Positions 52,637 through 61,822 are shown, counted from the first letter of the stretch. The stretch: DNA of 64,000 nt from Pedobacter africanus (GCF_900176535.1 NZ_FWXT01000004.1:1-64000), one strand, 5' to 3'. Program-made: numbers and translations. Notes: generated by a model from the letters alone, not told the origin.

Positions 52637-52644
52637 CAAATGTA
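52637..52644 (-). promoter_or_regulatory. -7 element of pabB
   Basis: The minus strand reads TACATTTG, 10 nt before the pabB start and immediately after the purA terminator. The -33 would fall in the terminator stem and has no TTTG. Confidence 0.5.
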
Positions 52645-52649
52645 AAATA

Positions 52650-52676
52650 AAAAAGGCGGCCAATGGCCGCCTTTTT
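52650..52676 (-). terminator. Terminator of purA
   Basis: A 7-bp GC-rich stem (GGCGGCC 52655-52661 with 52665-52671) with flanking A/T pairs and a 3-nt loop is followed by T-rich sequence on the minus strand. It is 19 nt after the purA stop. Confidence 0.85.
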
Positions 52677-52694
52677 ACCTATATTTTAGATAAA

Positions 52695-53972
52695 CTAATT
52701 CAAAACTAAGGTTTGTACCCGGTCTGGTCCTACAGAAAGGTACTTCACAGGAACTTCCAGCTCTTTCTCCAGGAACGCGATATATTCGCTGAGTTTGGCA
52801 GGGATTTCTTCCACTTTACTTACCTTGGTCACATCGGTTTTCCATCCCTCAATTGCTTTCAGTACCGGTTTGGGCTTAACCGAGATGATATCATATGGCA
52901 TGTAGTCAATTGTTTCACCGTTATGCTCATAATGTGTACACGCATAAATCGTATCAAATCCATCCAGTACATCCGCTTTCATCATAATGAGCTCTGTTAC
53001 ACCGTTCAGCATAATCGCATATTTTAAAGCAGGAAGGTCAATCCATCCACAGCGGCGCGCGCGCCCGGTAGTTGCCCCAAATTCATGGCCCACCTGGCGT
53101 AAAGTTTCCCCTACCTCATCATCCAGTTCGGTAGGAAAAGGGCCGCCGCCTACACGTGTGCAATAAGCTTTGAAGATACCGTAAACACTGCCTACTTTAT
53201 TTGGGGCAATGCCCAAACCGGTACAGGCACCGGCAGTAGTGGTATTTGATGAGGTTACAAATGGATAGGAACCAAAATCCACATCCAGCAAAGTACCTTG
53301 TGCGCCTTCTGCCAATACAGTTTTACCTTGTTTCAGGTAGCCGTTTACAAAATGCTCGCTATCTACATGAGGGATGCCCTTAATGAAATCAACGGCTTCA
53401 AAAAAAGCAGCTTCCTTTTCTGTAAGGTCATATTCAAACTCGTAATGTGAAAGTATTTCTTTGTGTTTTTCAACCAGTTTGTTGTAACGCTCTTTAAAGT
53501 CAGGCAGGGTAGTATCGCCAACCCTCAGGCCATTACGACCTGTTTTATCCATATAAGTTGGGCCAATTCCCTTCAGTGTAGAACCGATCTTATCTTTACC
53601 CATTTTCTGTTCATTTGCTGCATCCAGCAACTGATGGGTTGGCAGGATCAGGTGTGCCTTACGTGCAATGACCAGTTTACCTGCGGCAACAGGATCATGC
53701 CCTGCTTTTTTCAGGTTGTCCAATTCCCTTTTTAAAATAATGGGATCTATAACCACCCCGTTTCCAATCAGGTTCATGGTCTTTTCATTAAAGATACCAG
53801 ATGGAATGGTGTTCAAAACAAATTTTTTGCCATCAAATTCTAAAGTATGGCCAGCATTCGGACCGCCTTGAAAACGAGCTATCAAATCATATTGCGGACT
53901 TAGAACATCAACAATTTTTCCCTTGCCTTCATCGCCCCATTGCAGGCCCAGAAGCACGTCTACTTGCGTCAT
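52695..53972 (-). CDS. purA: Adenylosuccinate synthase
   Basis: This 425-aa cytoplasmic enzyme condenses IMP and aspartate with GTP, the first step to AMP. It shows GLQWGDEGKGKIVD at the N-terminus, the NAGHT segment (GGPNAGHTLEF), and ATTGRARRCGW. The length is normal. It is the last gene of a minus-strand row RelA/SpoT-fur-purA, with 34-nt spacing after fur, and is closed by a strong terminator. Confidence 0.96.
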   Translation of the reverse strand: MTQVDVLLGLQWGDEGKGKIVDVLSPQYDLIARFQGGPNAGHTLEFDGKKFVLNTIPSGIFNEKTMNLIGNGVVIDPIILKRELDNLKKAGHDPVAAGKLVIARKAHLILPTHQLLDAANEQKMGKDKIGSTLKGIGPTYMDKTGRNGLRVGDTTLPDFKERYNKLVEKHKEILSHYEFEYDLTEKEAAFFEAVDFIKGIPHVDSEHFVNGYLKQGKTVLAEGAQGTLLDVDFGSYPFVTSSNTTTAGACTGLGIAPNKVGSVYGIFKAYCTRVGGGPFPTELDDEVGETLRQVGHEFGATTGRARRCGWIDLPALKYAIMLNGVTELIMMKADVLDGFDTIYACTHYEHNGETIDYMPYDIISVKPKPVLKAIEGWKTDVTKVSKVEEIPAKLSEYIAFLEKELEVPVKYLSVGPDRVQTLVLN

Positions 53973-54006
53973 TATGTAAATTTAAAAATGGAAATATTAT
54001 AATTGG

Positions 54007-54501
54007 TTAACTTGCATGCTTAATGCCGGTGGCATTTTGATTATTCATAGATGCTTTTGCCGAGCAATCAAAGCAAACGCCATAAAGATTTAAAGAATGG
54101 TGCTTGATGTCGAATTTTAACAGTTCACCTACCATGCTTTGTATCTGTTGTATACGTGGATCGCAGAATTCTACAACTTTTCCGCAATCAATACAGATCA
54201 CATGATCGTGCTGGTGGTAACCATAAGACTTTTCAAACTGTGCCATGTTTTTCCCAAACTGATGTTTGGTCACCAGATCGCATGATACCAGCAGTTCTAA
54301 AGTATTGTATACTGTAGCCCTGCTTACACGATATTTCTGGTTTTTCATGTGGATATAAAGGGTCTCCACATCGAAATGGTCATCTCTTGAGTAAATTTCT
54401 TCTAAGATGGCAAAACGCTCCGGTGTTTTTCTCAGACTTTTATTTTCGAGGTAGGCTTCGAATATTTTTCTAACCAACTCGCTGTTGTGGTTTGTCGACA
54501 T
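54007..54501 (-). CDS. fur: Fur family transcriptional regulator
   Basis: This 164-aa regulator has a winged-helix domain (about residues 20-90, LRKTPERFAILEEIYS and SRATVYNTLELL) and a metal-binding dimerisation domain with YGYHQHDHVICIDCGKV and a second CFDC pair. The two CxxC motifs suggest a structural zinc site. It is most likely iron-sensing Fur. PerR or Zur cannot be fully excluded from sequence. It has a TACCTTTG -7 element and, unusually, an AAAGGAG before the start. Confidence 0.88.
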   Translation of the reverse strand: MSTNHNSELVRKIFEAYLENKSLRKTPERFAILEEIYSRDDHFDVETLYIHMKNQKYRVSRATVYNTLELLVSCDLVTKHQFGKNMAQFEKSYGYHQHDHVICIDCGKVVEFCDPRIQQIQSMVGELLKFDIKHHSLNLYGVCFDCSAKASMNNQNATGIKHAS

Positions 54502-54528
54502 AGTTTTTAAACTCCTTTCAAAGGTATC

Positions 54529-54536
54529 AATTTTTT
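54529..54536 (-). promoter_or_regulatory. -7 element of fur
   Basis: The minus strand reads TACCTTTG, 28 nt before the fur start. It is followed by AAAGGAG 10 nt before the ATG. Confidence 0.5.
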
Positions 54537-54564
54537 ATATAAACGCTATGATTTATTGTTATTT

Positions 54565-56772
54565 TTAGGCGTCAAAACGCGTAACCCCGGTTACGCCTTT
54601 GACTTCTAACAGATTTTTAATCAGGTTGTCCAGGTGTTCCTTGTCATTTACAAAGATCATAATAGAGCCGTCAAAAATACCATTATCTGTATCTACCGTT
54701 ATAGAGCGCATATTTACCTTAAAATCGTTTGAGATTACCTTGGTGATGTTATTGATTAATCCGACATCATCAATGCCTATAATGTGCAGTCCGGTCAGGA
54801 AGGTCAGTTCTTTTTGCCTGTTCCATTTCGCCTTAACTACCCGGTACCCATAATTGGCCATCAGTTGTGCAGCATTCGGGCAATTGGTACGGTGTATCTT
54901 TATCCCCTCGTTCACCGTCACAAAGCCAAAAACATCATCGCCAGGAATCGGGTTACAGCAAGCAGCGAGTGTATAGTCGATCTTTTGCAGGTCTTCTCCA
55001 ATCAGTAAAATATCCGACTCAGGTCCTTTTACCTTGCTCAGCAATGCGTCAATCTGCTGGTGTTCGTTCTTCTCAGCACCTCGATTTTCTATTTCCTTTT
55101 CGCTGGCCAGGTAATCCTTCAGATCTTTTAATTCAATTTTACCCTTGGCAACTGCAATAAAAAGCTCTTGTGTGGAGGGCAGTTTAAAGAAATAGCTGAG
55201 TTTATTTAAATTGTCGGTATTGTAAGTGATCTTAAGTGATTTCAGTTTACGCTCCAGGGTTTCCTTACCCATTTCGGCAATTTTCCGCTTTTCTTCTTTT
55301 AAGGAAGATTTGATCTTGGATTTTGCTTTGGCGGTAACAACAATGTTCAGCCAGTCTTCTTTTGGCGCCTGCTTGCCTGAGGTGATGATCTCTACCTGAT
55401 CGCCGTTCTGCAGTTTATAAGATAGTGGTACCAGTTTATGGTTCACTTTGGCGCCTATACATTTCGCCCCCACGTCCGTATGGATCTCAAAGGCAAAATC
55501 GAGCGCTGTAGCACCAAGGGGCAATTGCAGTAAAGCCCCTTTCGGCGTAAAAATAAAAATCTCGTCTGAAAAGAGGTTCATCTTGAAATCATCCAGAAAA
55601 TCCAGTGCGTTGGCTTCCGGGTTGTTCAGCATCTCTCTAACCTTCATGATCCACTGATCAAGACCATTGTCATTGCTCGATTCTTTATATTTCCAATGCG
55701 CAGCAAAACCTTTTTCTGCAATTTCATTCATCCGCTGCGTGCGGATCTGCACCTCCACCCATTGTCCTTTAGGACCCATTACCGTGGTATGCAAAGATTC
55801 GTATCCATTTCCTTTAGGAGAAGATACCCAGTCGCGCAAACGGTCGGGATTAGGCCGGTAAAGGTCGGTTACAATGGAATAAGCTTTCCAGCAGTCTGCC
55901 TTTTCATTTTCAGGCGGGCTGTCAAGAATAATTCTGATGGCGAAAAGGTCATACACCTCTTCAAAAGGGATGTTCTTGCTTTTCATTTTATTCCAAATGG
56001 AATGGATAGATTTTGGGCGCCCGTAAATGTCGGCAGTTAAACCTTGCTCCGCCAGAATCTCATTGATTGGCTCTACAAACCTTTTGATAAATAAAGTCCG
56101 TTCCGCCTTTTTCTCGTTCAGTTGAGTGGCAATGTATTTATAGGTGTCCGGTTCCAGGTATTTCATGGAAAGGTCTTCCAGCTCAGATTTTATGGCATAT
56201 AAACCTAAACGATGCGCAAGGGGGGCGTATAGGTAAATTGTTTCAGAAGCAATTTTAAGCTGTTTCTGCCTGGGCATAAAATCCATGGTCCGCATGTTGT
56301 GCAGCCGGTCAGCCAGTTTAATTAAAATCACCCTTACGTCATCTGCCAGGGTAAGCAGCATTTTTCTGAAGTTCTCTGCCTGCAGCGAGCTGTTGTAATC
56401 AAAGACCCCCGATATTTTGGTCAGCCCGTCAATAATTTTGGCGGTCTTTTTACCAAACTCACGTTCAATGTCTTCCAGTGTAATGTCCGTATCTTCTACT
56501 ACATCGTGGAGCAATGCACATACAATAGAGGTTGTGCCCAATCCGATTTCCTCAGCCGCAATCTGGGCCACAGCAATAGGATGGTAAATATAAGGCTCTC
56601 CAGATTTTCTCCGCATGTTTTTATGGCTTTCCAATGCCATATCAAAAGCCTTTCTGATCTCTTTTTTATCCCCGCGCTGCATTGTTGGCTTACAAGCACG
56701 TAAAAGCGCACGGTATCTTTTTAGTATTTCCTGCTTTTCCGCTTCTAAATCAATAACTAATGCGTTCTTCAT
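54565..56772 (-). CDS. RelA/SpoT bifunctional (p)ppGpp synthetase/hydrolase
   Basis: This 735-aa enzyme makes and degrades the alarmone (p)ppGpp. Domains in order: an HD hydrolase with intact metal site (YIYHPIAVA, LLHDVVEDT, ADRLHNMRTM), a synthetase (EVYDLFAIRIIL, GNGYESLHTTV), a TGS domain (IFTPKGALLQLPLGATALDFA), a helical region and a C-terminal ACT domain. Both catalytic sites look intact, so it is likely the long RSH enzyme for the species. The ATG at 56772 (MKNALVIDLEAE) was chosen. An inverted repeat lies in its upstream region. Confidence 0.94.
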   Translation of the reverse strand: MKNALVIDLEAEKQEILKRYRALLRACKPTMQRGDKKEIRKAFDMALESHKNMRRKSGEPYIYHPIAVAQIAAEEIGLGTTSIVCALLHDVVEDTDITLEDIEREFGKKTAKIIDGLTKISGVFDYNSSLQAENFRKMLLTLADDVRVILIKLADRLHNMRTMDFMPRQKQLKIASETIYLYAPLAHRLGLYAIKSELEDLSMKYLEPDTYKYIATQLNEKKAERTLFIKRFVEPINEILAEQGLTADIYGRPKSIHSIWNKMKSKNIPFEEVYDLFAIRIILDSPPENEKADCWKAYSIVTDLYRPNPDRLRDWVSSPKGNGYESLHTTVMGPKGQWVEVQIRTQRMNEIAEKGFAAHWKYKESSNDNGLDQWIMKVREMLNNPEANALDFLDDFKMNLFSDEIFIFTPKGALLQLPLGATALDFAFEIHTDVGAKCIGAKVNHKLVPLSYKLQNGDQVEIITSGKQAPKEDWLNIVVTAKAKSKIKSSLKEEKRKIAEMGKETLERKLKSLKITYNTDNLNKLSYFFKLPSTQELFIAVAKGKIELKDLKDYLASEKEIENRGAEKNEHQQIDALLSKVKGPESDILLIGEDLQKIDYTLAACCNPIPGDDVFGFVTVNEGIKIHRTNCPNAAQLMANYGYRVVKAKWNRQKELTFLTGLHIIGIDDVGLINNITKVISNDFKVNMRSITVDTDNGIFDGSIMIFVNDKEHLDNLIKNLLEVKGVTGVTRFDA

Positions 56773-56827
56773 TGATATCCCCTTATTTTCGTTTTGTAAT
56801 TTGTGTCCTCTTAATATAATTCTTTTA

Positions 56828-56855
56828 TATTGATCTGGAAGTATGCAGATCAATA
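56828..56855 (-). promoter_or_regulatory. Inverted repeat upstream of the RelA/SpoT gene
   Basis: TATTGATCTG (56828-56837) and CAGATCAATA (56846-56855) form a perfect 10-bp inverted repeat with an 8-nt gap, about 55-80 nt before the start codon. I found no convincing -7 nearby. It may be an operator or a leader hairpin. Confidence 0.4.
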
Positions 56856-57003
56856 ATTTTACCAAATAAATTTTGTCATGCTGGTTACAGAATCATTGCC
56901 GTAAGGCTATTGTCATTTTGTATTATTTACGTAAAAATTATACCTGTTTGTCGTTAAATGGGTATATTAGATTACGAATGGAACAAAAATATAAAATTAG
57001 CCT

Positions 57004-57011
57004 TAACTTTG
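57004..57011 (+). promoter_or_regulatory. -7 element of the DUF4294-GPx-bshB1 unit
   Basis: TAACTTTG lies 15 nt before the ATG at 57027. A GGAGGG stretch lies between them. It excludes starts further upstream. Confidence 0.55.
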
Positions 57012-57026
57012 CGGAGGGATAAATTT

Positions 57027-57644
57027 ATGAATTTTTACAGGCTATTTATTCTTTCAATTGTCATTATTTCAGGTGCTTCTGCAAAAGGGCAGGTCGGTTC
57101 TGTGCCCGTTAAGATGCCGGTCATGGGAAAAAATGATACGATAAGGGTAGCCTCTACAAATGAAAACGGGGAGATGATCCCATGGATACCCCTCGATGAG
57201 GTGGTAATCTATGGATTCCGCATCTTTAAATCACCCGCCGAGCGTGCTGCATTCAATAGGTTACGGTATAACGTGATGAAAGTGATGCCTTATGCCTTGT
57301 ATGCCAAAAGAAGGTACGAACAGCTGGAAAGGGACCTGGCTGTTACTGCAGAAAAAAAGGAACAAAAAAAGCTGGTTAAACAATGTGATAAAGAAATCAA
57401 AGAAATGTTTAACCGGGAAATTAAAGAACTTACCATTACACAAGGACAAATTTTAACCAAATTGATAGATAGGGAACTGGGCAGGACCACTTATGATATC
57501 ATTAAGGAAACAAAAGGTGGTGTTACAGCGTTTTTGTACCAGTCAGTTGCCAGAGTGGTAGGCCACAACCTGAAAAGTACTTACAGCCCGCAGGAAGACA
57601 GGGATATTGAATCCATTATTACCTCTTCCGGCTTTTATCAATAA
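57027..57644 (+). CDS. DUF4294 domain protein, exported
   Basis: This 205-aa protein has a signal peptide (about residues 1-21, ending AKG-Q) and the DUF4294 family core (PWIPLDEVVIYGFRIF and RLRYNVMKVMPYALYAKRRYEQLE). A long charged coiled-coil-like stretch follows (about 95-135). The family is nearly confined to Bacteroidota and has no assigned function. The glutathione peroxidase gene starts 4 nt after its stop. It therefore opens a three-gene unit with GPx and bshB1. Confidence 0.82.
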   Translation: MNFYRLFILSIVIISGASAKGQVGSVPVKMPVMGKNDTIRVASTNENGEMIPWIPLDEVVIYGFRIFKSPAERAAFNRLRYNVMKVMPYALYAKRRYEQLERDLAVTAEKKEQKKLVKQCDKEIKEMFNREIKELTITQGQILTKLIDRELGRTTYDIIKETKGGVTAFLYQSVARVVGHNLKSTYSPQEDRDIESIITSSGFYQ

Positions 57645-57648
57645 AATT

Positions 57649-58125
57649 ATGTCTGACCCATCCAAAAGCGTGCACCAGTTTAAGGTGAAACTCATCAATG
57701 GTACTGAAAGAAACCTTTCTGCATATCAAAATAAAGTGTTGCTAATTGTCAATATTGCTTCGGCCTGTGGTTTTGCCCCACAGCTAAAGGAACTGCAGGA
57801 ACTTAGGGAACAACTGGGTACAGAAGATTTTGAGATACTGGGCTTTCCTTCCAATGATTTTGGCCGGCAGGAACCACTGGAAGGAATAGCCATCAATAAT
57901 TTCTGCGAAGCCAACTACGGCGTACAATTCCCGGTTTTTGAAAAAATCATGGTCCGGGGCGAACAAGCACACCCCTTGTTTAAATTTTTAACACAAACAT
58001 CCACACCGCGCTGGAATTTTCATAAATACCTGATCAATAAGGAGGGTGAGGTGGTCGATTATTTTTTCCCCTTTACAAAACCACTTTCCTCCAAAGTGAA
58101 AAAGAAAATACAACGCTTACTTTAA
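57649..58125 (+). CDS. Glutathione-peroxidase-family thiol peroxidase
   Basis: This 158-aa thioredoxin-fold peroxidase has the catalytic Cys40 (IASACGFAPQ) and the conserved WNF of the active-site tetrad. The position usually Gln (NQFGGQEP) is Asp70 here (NDFGRQEP). A second Cys lies in NNFCEANYGVQFP. Bacterial members usually use thioredoxin, not glutathione, despite the name. The start at 57649 was chosen because it follows the preceding stop. Next to bshB1, bacillithiol could be a reductant. Confidence 0.88.
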   Translation: MSDPSKSVHQFKVKLINGTERNLSAYQNKVLLIVNIASACGFAPQLKELQELREQLGTEDFEILGFPSNDFGRQEPLEGIAINNFCEANYGVQFPVFEKIMVRGEQAHPLFKFLTQTSTPRWNFHKYLINKEGEVVDYFFPFTKPLSSKVKKKIQRLL

Positions 58126-58144
58126 TAGATTAATAAGATACAGA

Positions 58145-58861
58145 ATGAAGTTAGATATTTTGGTGCTCGCTGTTCATCCCGATGATGCTGAGCTGGGATG
58201 TTCAGGAACAATTGTGAAGCACATTGCATTAGGCAAAAAAGTTGGAATAGTTGATTTTACGAGAGGGGAGCTGGGCACCCGGGGTACTGCCGGGATCCGT
58301 GACCTAGAAGCAGCAGATTCCGCAAAGATCATGGGGCTGCACGTCCGCGAAAACATGAAATTCCGGGATGGCTTTTTCGCAAACGATGAAGCTCATCAGC
58401 TGGAAGTCGTTAAAATGATACGTAAGTACCAGCCCGAAATTGTGCTGACCAATGCTTTGCACGACAGGCATCCAGACCATGGGAGGGCGGGCGACCTGGC
58501 AAATGACGCTTGTTTTTTATCGGGTTTAGTTAAAATAATTACGGAATTGGATGGGGGCGCTCAGACGCCATGGCGACCAAGGCTCATATTACAGTACATT
58601 CAGGATCGCTACATCAAACCAGATATCATTGTAGACATTAGCCCTTATTTTGAAACAAAGATCGCAGCCATTAAGGCATTTAAAACCCAGTTCTTTAATC
58701 CGGATCTGGACGAACCTGATACCTATATTTCTTCACCTGAATTTTTTGAAAGTGTAATTGGACGGGCCCGTGAATTTGGTAAAACTGTTGGAGCTACCTA
58801 TGGAGAAGGCTTTACCTCACGTAAGTTATTAGGGATAGATAACCTTTTTAATCTAAGGTAG
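58145..58861 (+). CDS. bshB1: Bacillithiol biosynthesis deacetylase BshB1
   Basis: This 238-aa zinc-dependent LmbE/PIG-L-family deacetylase removes the acetyl group from GlcNAc-malate in bacillithiol synthesis. The zinc motif AVHPDDAELGCSG and the HDRHPDHGRAG block are intact, and the length fits BshB1. It lies 19 nt behind the peroxidase gene, so a thiol-redox unit is likely. bshA and bshC are not in the window. Confidence 0.92.
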   Translation: MKLDILVLAVHPDDAELGCSGTIVKHIALGKKVGIVDFTRGELGTRGTAGIRDLEAADSAKIMGLHVRENMKFRDGFFANDEAHQLEVVKMIRKYQPEIVLTNALHDRHPDHGRAGDLANDACFLSGLVKIITELDGGAQTPWRPRLILQYIQDRYIKPDIIVDISPYFETKIAAIKAFKTQFFNPDLDEPDTYISSPEFFESVIGRAREFGKTVGATYGEGFTSRKLLGIDNLFNLR

Positions 58862-58928
58862 CTTCGGTAAAAGGATATCCTGCGCCAACAAAACAGAAGA
58901 TATGCTGTTTTATTTTAAACAGTATGCC

Positions 58929-60290
58929 ATGGCCAATATCTTTTCATCCTTAAAAAATGCCTATACACTTTTTAAAAGTGTGGATTTCAAAAAACTGGAA
59001 GCCCTTTCAAAAAAGGTAGACCTTGCCAGAATTGTAGATTCCGTTTCTAATCTTGATGAAACCCAGTTGCAGGGGCTCATGAAGATGATGGGAAATCCAG
59101 GAAAAAAGAAGGAGTTGCCACCAATTGAAGGAGATTTTTACCATCTGGGCGACGAAGCCTTGAAAGACGAAGACCGCGCCCTGCAGTTAAAAGTAAGGGC
59201 CTTTCTGGAAAAAGAAGTAAAGCCGGTGGTTAATAAATACTGGCTTAAAGCGGAATTCCCATTTGAATTGATCCCTAAAATTGCCGAACTGAACATCTGT
59301 GGCCTTACTTATCAGGGATATGGCTGTCCGGGTAAAACAAATTTGATGGAAGGTATGCTGGCTATGGAAATGGCCAGGATTGATACCTCCATGTCTACCT
59401 TTTTTGGCGTTCAAAGCGGACTGGCCATGGGCTCTATTTATCTGCTTGGATCAGATGAGCAGAAACAGCAATGGTTGCCTGATATGCAGCAGATGAAAAC
59501 AATAGGTGCATTTGGTTTAACAGAGCCTGAAGTAGGTTCAGGCGTGGCCGGTGGTTTAACTACCACAGCAAAACGCAAAGGAAATAAATGGGTACTGAAT
59601 GGTCAGAAAAAATGGATAGGCAATTCCACCTTTTCAGACATCACCGTTATTTGGGCCAGGGATGTGGATGACAATCAGGTAAAAGGTTTTCTGGTCAGAA
59701 AAGGCAGCCCGGGCTTTACAGTAGAAAAGATGCAGGATAAAATGGCCCTGCGCATTGTGCAGAACGGATTGATCACGCTAACCAATTGCGAGGTAGATGA
59801 AGAAGACCGTCTGCAAAATGCAAATTCTTTTAAAGACACGGCTAAAGTGTTAAAGATGACCAGGGCCGGGGTTGCCTGGCAGGCAGTAGGCTGTGCGCGG
59901 GGTGCCTACGAAAGTGCCTTAAACTATACAAGGACCAGGAGGCAATTTGGTAAACCTATTGCATCTTATCAACTCATACAGAACCATCTGGTAGAAATGC
60001 TCTCTAACCTTACAGCTATGCAGACCCTATGCTTCCGGCTTTCTCAGCTGCAGGATCAGGGTTTGTTAACCGACGAGCATGCATCACTCGCCAAAGTATT
60101 TTGCTCTATGCGTACCCGCGACGTAGTAAGCAGGGCCCGTGAAGTAATGGGCGGGAACGGTATTTTATTGGATTACGATGTAGCCAGGTTTGTAGCCGAT
60201 GCTGAAGCCATTTATTCTTACGAAGGAACAAAAGAGATCAATACGTTAATTGTTGGGCGGGCAATTACAGGTTTTTCTGCCTTTGTATAA
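58929..60290 (+). CDS. Acyl-CoA dehydrogenase, glutaryl-CoA-dehydrogenase-like
   Basis: This 453-aa FAD enzyme has an N-terminal extension of about 60 residues (SLKNAYTLFKSVDFKKLEAL) not found in standard members. The acyl-CoA dehydrogenase fold follows, with FGLTEPEVGSG, the WIGNSTFSDI block, and the catalytic Glu in YSYEGTKEINTLIVGRAITG. The YEGT...IVGRAITG end resembles glutaryl-CoA dehydrogenase, but the usual RASITG block reads RIVQNG here, so substrate is uncertain. It ends 3 nt from the convergent lysine 6-aminotransferase gene. The start at 58929 gives a normal N-terminus. Confidence 0.85.
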   Translation: MANIFSSLKNAYTLFKSVDFKKLEALSKKVDLARIVDSVSNLDETQLQGLMKMMGNPGKKKELPPIEGDFYHLGDEALKDEDRALQLKVRAFLEKEVKPVVNKYWLKAEFPFELIPKIAELNICGLTYQGYGCPGKTNLMEGMLAMEMARIDTSMSTFFGVQSGLAMGSIYLLGSDEQKQQWLPDMQQMKTIGAFGLTEPEVGSGVAGGLTTTAKRKGNKWVLNGQKKWIGNSTFSDITVIWARDVDDNQVKGFLVRKGSPGFTVEKMQDKMALRIVQNGLITLTNCEVDEEDRLQNANSFKDTAKVLKMTRAGVAWQAVGCARGAYESALNYTRTRRQFGKPIASYQLIQNHLVEMLSNLTAMQTLCFRLSQLQDQGLLTDEHASLAKVFCSMRTRDVVSRAREVMGGNGILLDYDVARFVADAEAIYSYEGTKEINTLIVGRAITGFSAFV

Positions 60291-60293
60291 GAG

Positions 60294-61625
60294 CTATAAG
60301 GAAGGCAATATGTGTTCCATTACGTCTATTCCTTCATCGATGTGCTTTTTTTCTATACACAAAGCTGGTCTGAAACGGATGGTCTGGTTGCCACAGCCTA
60401 AAAACATTACATTGTTTTCCATTCCTTTTTGGATAAAAGCATCACGCATAGCCTTACTGTTAAAGTCAAAAGCACAAAGCAGGCCTTTCCCGCGAACATT
60501 ACTTATTTTATCATGTCTGGCAGCAAGCTCTTCCAGGCTGTCCTGTAAATAACGGCCTACAACCGCAGCATTGTCACATAAATTGTCCTCGGCAACAATC
60601 TGTAGGATCTGCGAGGAACGCACCATATCTACAAGATTGCCGCCCCAGGTAGAATTGATGCGTGAAGGAACTCTGAACACATTGTTTTCCACCTGATCTA
60701 CCTTATGACCAACCAGTATGCCGCATACCTGCATTTTTTTACCAAAAGCGATGATATCCGGACGTGCCTGCCCGCTATAGTGCTGGTGGCACCAGAATTT
60801 ACCGGTCAGGCCAACACCCGTTTGCACTTCATCATAGATCAGGAATGCTTCATTTTCGTCGGCCAGTGTTTTCAGCCGGATCAAAAACTCCTCACGAAGG
60901 TGGTTGTCGCCTCCTTCTGATTGTACAGGTTCGATGATTATGGCACAGATGTCATCTTTATGATCCGCAAATGCCTGTTTGATCTGGGCAATCGAAATTT
61001 CTTCACTCTCGATAGCCAGTTTTAAATTTTCTCCCTCCAGCGGAAATTTAACTGTCGGTACCGATACTCTTGGCCAGTCAAATTTGGCAAACCATTTGGT
61101 TTTATCAGGCAGGGTATTGGTCAGGCTTAAGGTATAACCTGTACGGCCATGGAAAGCCTTTTCAAAGTGCAAAACTTTAAAGCCTTTTTCTTCCTTATAT
61201 CCTTTTACAAAATTTTTCTGGACTTTCCAGTCCATAGCCACTTTAATGGCATTTTCAACAGCAAGGGCTCCGCCAGCAATAAAAAATGCATGAGGCAGGT
61301 AGTCAGGAATACCATGCTTGGAAAAAGTGGCTACAAACTGTGCATACTGCTGTGTATATACATCAGAATTTGAAGGATTTGCCAATGCAGCCTGTAAAAG
61401 ACTGCTTTTAAAAGCTTCATCATTTACCATTTTAGGATGATTATATCCTAAAGGTACTGAGGCAAAGCAGGTAAAAAAATCGAGCAGGGTACGGTTGTAT
61501 TTCGAATCGTAAATATAAGCACCTTGGCTTCTTTCCATATCATAGGTCAGATCAAATCCATCTGCTAAAATGTGTTTGCTTAGTGTTTCGTTTACCTTGT
61601 CGGGAGCTATATTCAGGCGATACAT
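60294..61625 (-). CDS. lat: L-lysine 6-transaminase
   Basis: This 443-aa class III PLP aminotransferase moves the epsilon-amino group of lysine to 2-oxoglutarate. Family marks are FFTCFASVPLGYNHP, FIAGGALAVENAIKVAMDWK, and YDEVQTGVGLTGKFW. The probable Schiff-base lysine lies in IAFGKKMQVCG. The product cyclises to piperideine-6-carboxylate on the way to 2-aminoadipate. The ATG at 61625 was chosen because the -7 element at 61647-61654 excludes a longer frame. It is convergent with the acyl-CoA dehydrogenase gene, whose product could act further down lysine catabolism. Confidence 0.92.
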   Translation of the reverse strand: MYRLNIAPDKVNETLSKHILADGFDLTYDMERSQGAYIYDSKYNRTLLDFFTCFASVPLGYNHPKMVNDEAFKSSLLQAALANPSNSDVYTQQYAQFVATFSKHGIPDYLPHAFFIAGGALAVENAIKVAMDWKVQKNFVKGYKEEKGFKVLHFEKAFHGRTGYTLSLTNTLPDKTKWFAKFDWPRVSVPTVKFPLEGENLKLAIESEEISIAQIKQAFADHKDDICAIIIEPVQSEGGDNHLREEFLIRLKTLADENEAFLIYDEVQTGVGLTGKFWCHQHYSGQARPDIIAFGKKMQVCGILVGHKVDQVENNVFRVPSRINSTWGGNLVDMVRSSQILQIVAEDNLCDNAAVVGRYLQDSLEELAARHDKISNVRGKGLLCAFDFNSKAMRDAFIQKGMENNVMFLGCGNQTIRFRPALCIEKKHIDEGIDVMEHILPSL

Positions 61626-61646
61626 AATTTCTATTTTGGTAGGCTT

Positions 61647-61654
61647 CAAATGTA
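61647..61654 (-). promoter_or_regulatory. -7 element of lat
   Basis: The minus strand reads TACATTTG, 21 nt before the lat start. The remaining 61655-61822 region holds no gene I can support. Confidence 0.5.
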
Positions 61655-61822
61655 AATAAAACCAAAACTATCCTTCCATTTTTTTGCTGCTTTAATAATG
61701 AACGCTGCGTTTCTTCAGGATGGGATACCATGGAGGCAAGTGTTTGTCCGTATGTGGCATTGAATTTACGAATATTAAAATAACAAGATGCAGATGGCCA
61801 GGATTTTATTTATCTTTTACCA

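Noticed and set aside
61692..61760. A 22-codon minus-strand frame upstream of the PAS kinase stop region
   Set aside because: It is short, has no promoter or leader signal, no recognised motif, and looks like chance in a non-coding gap.
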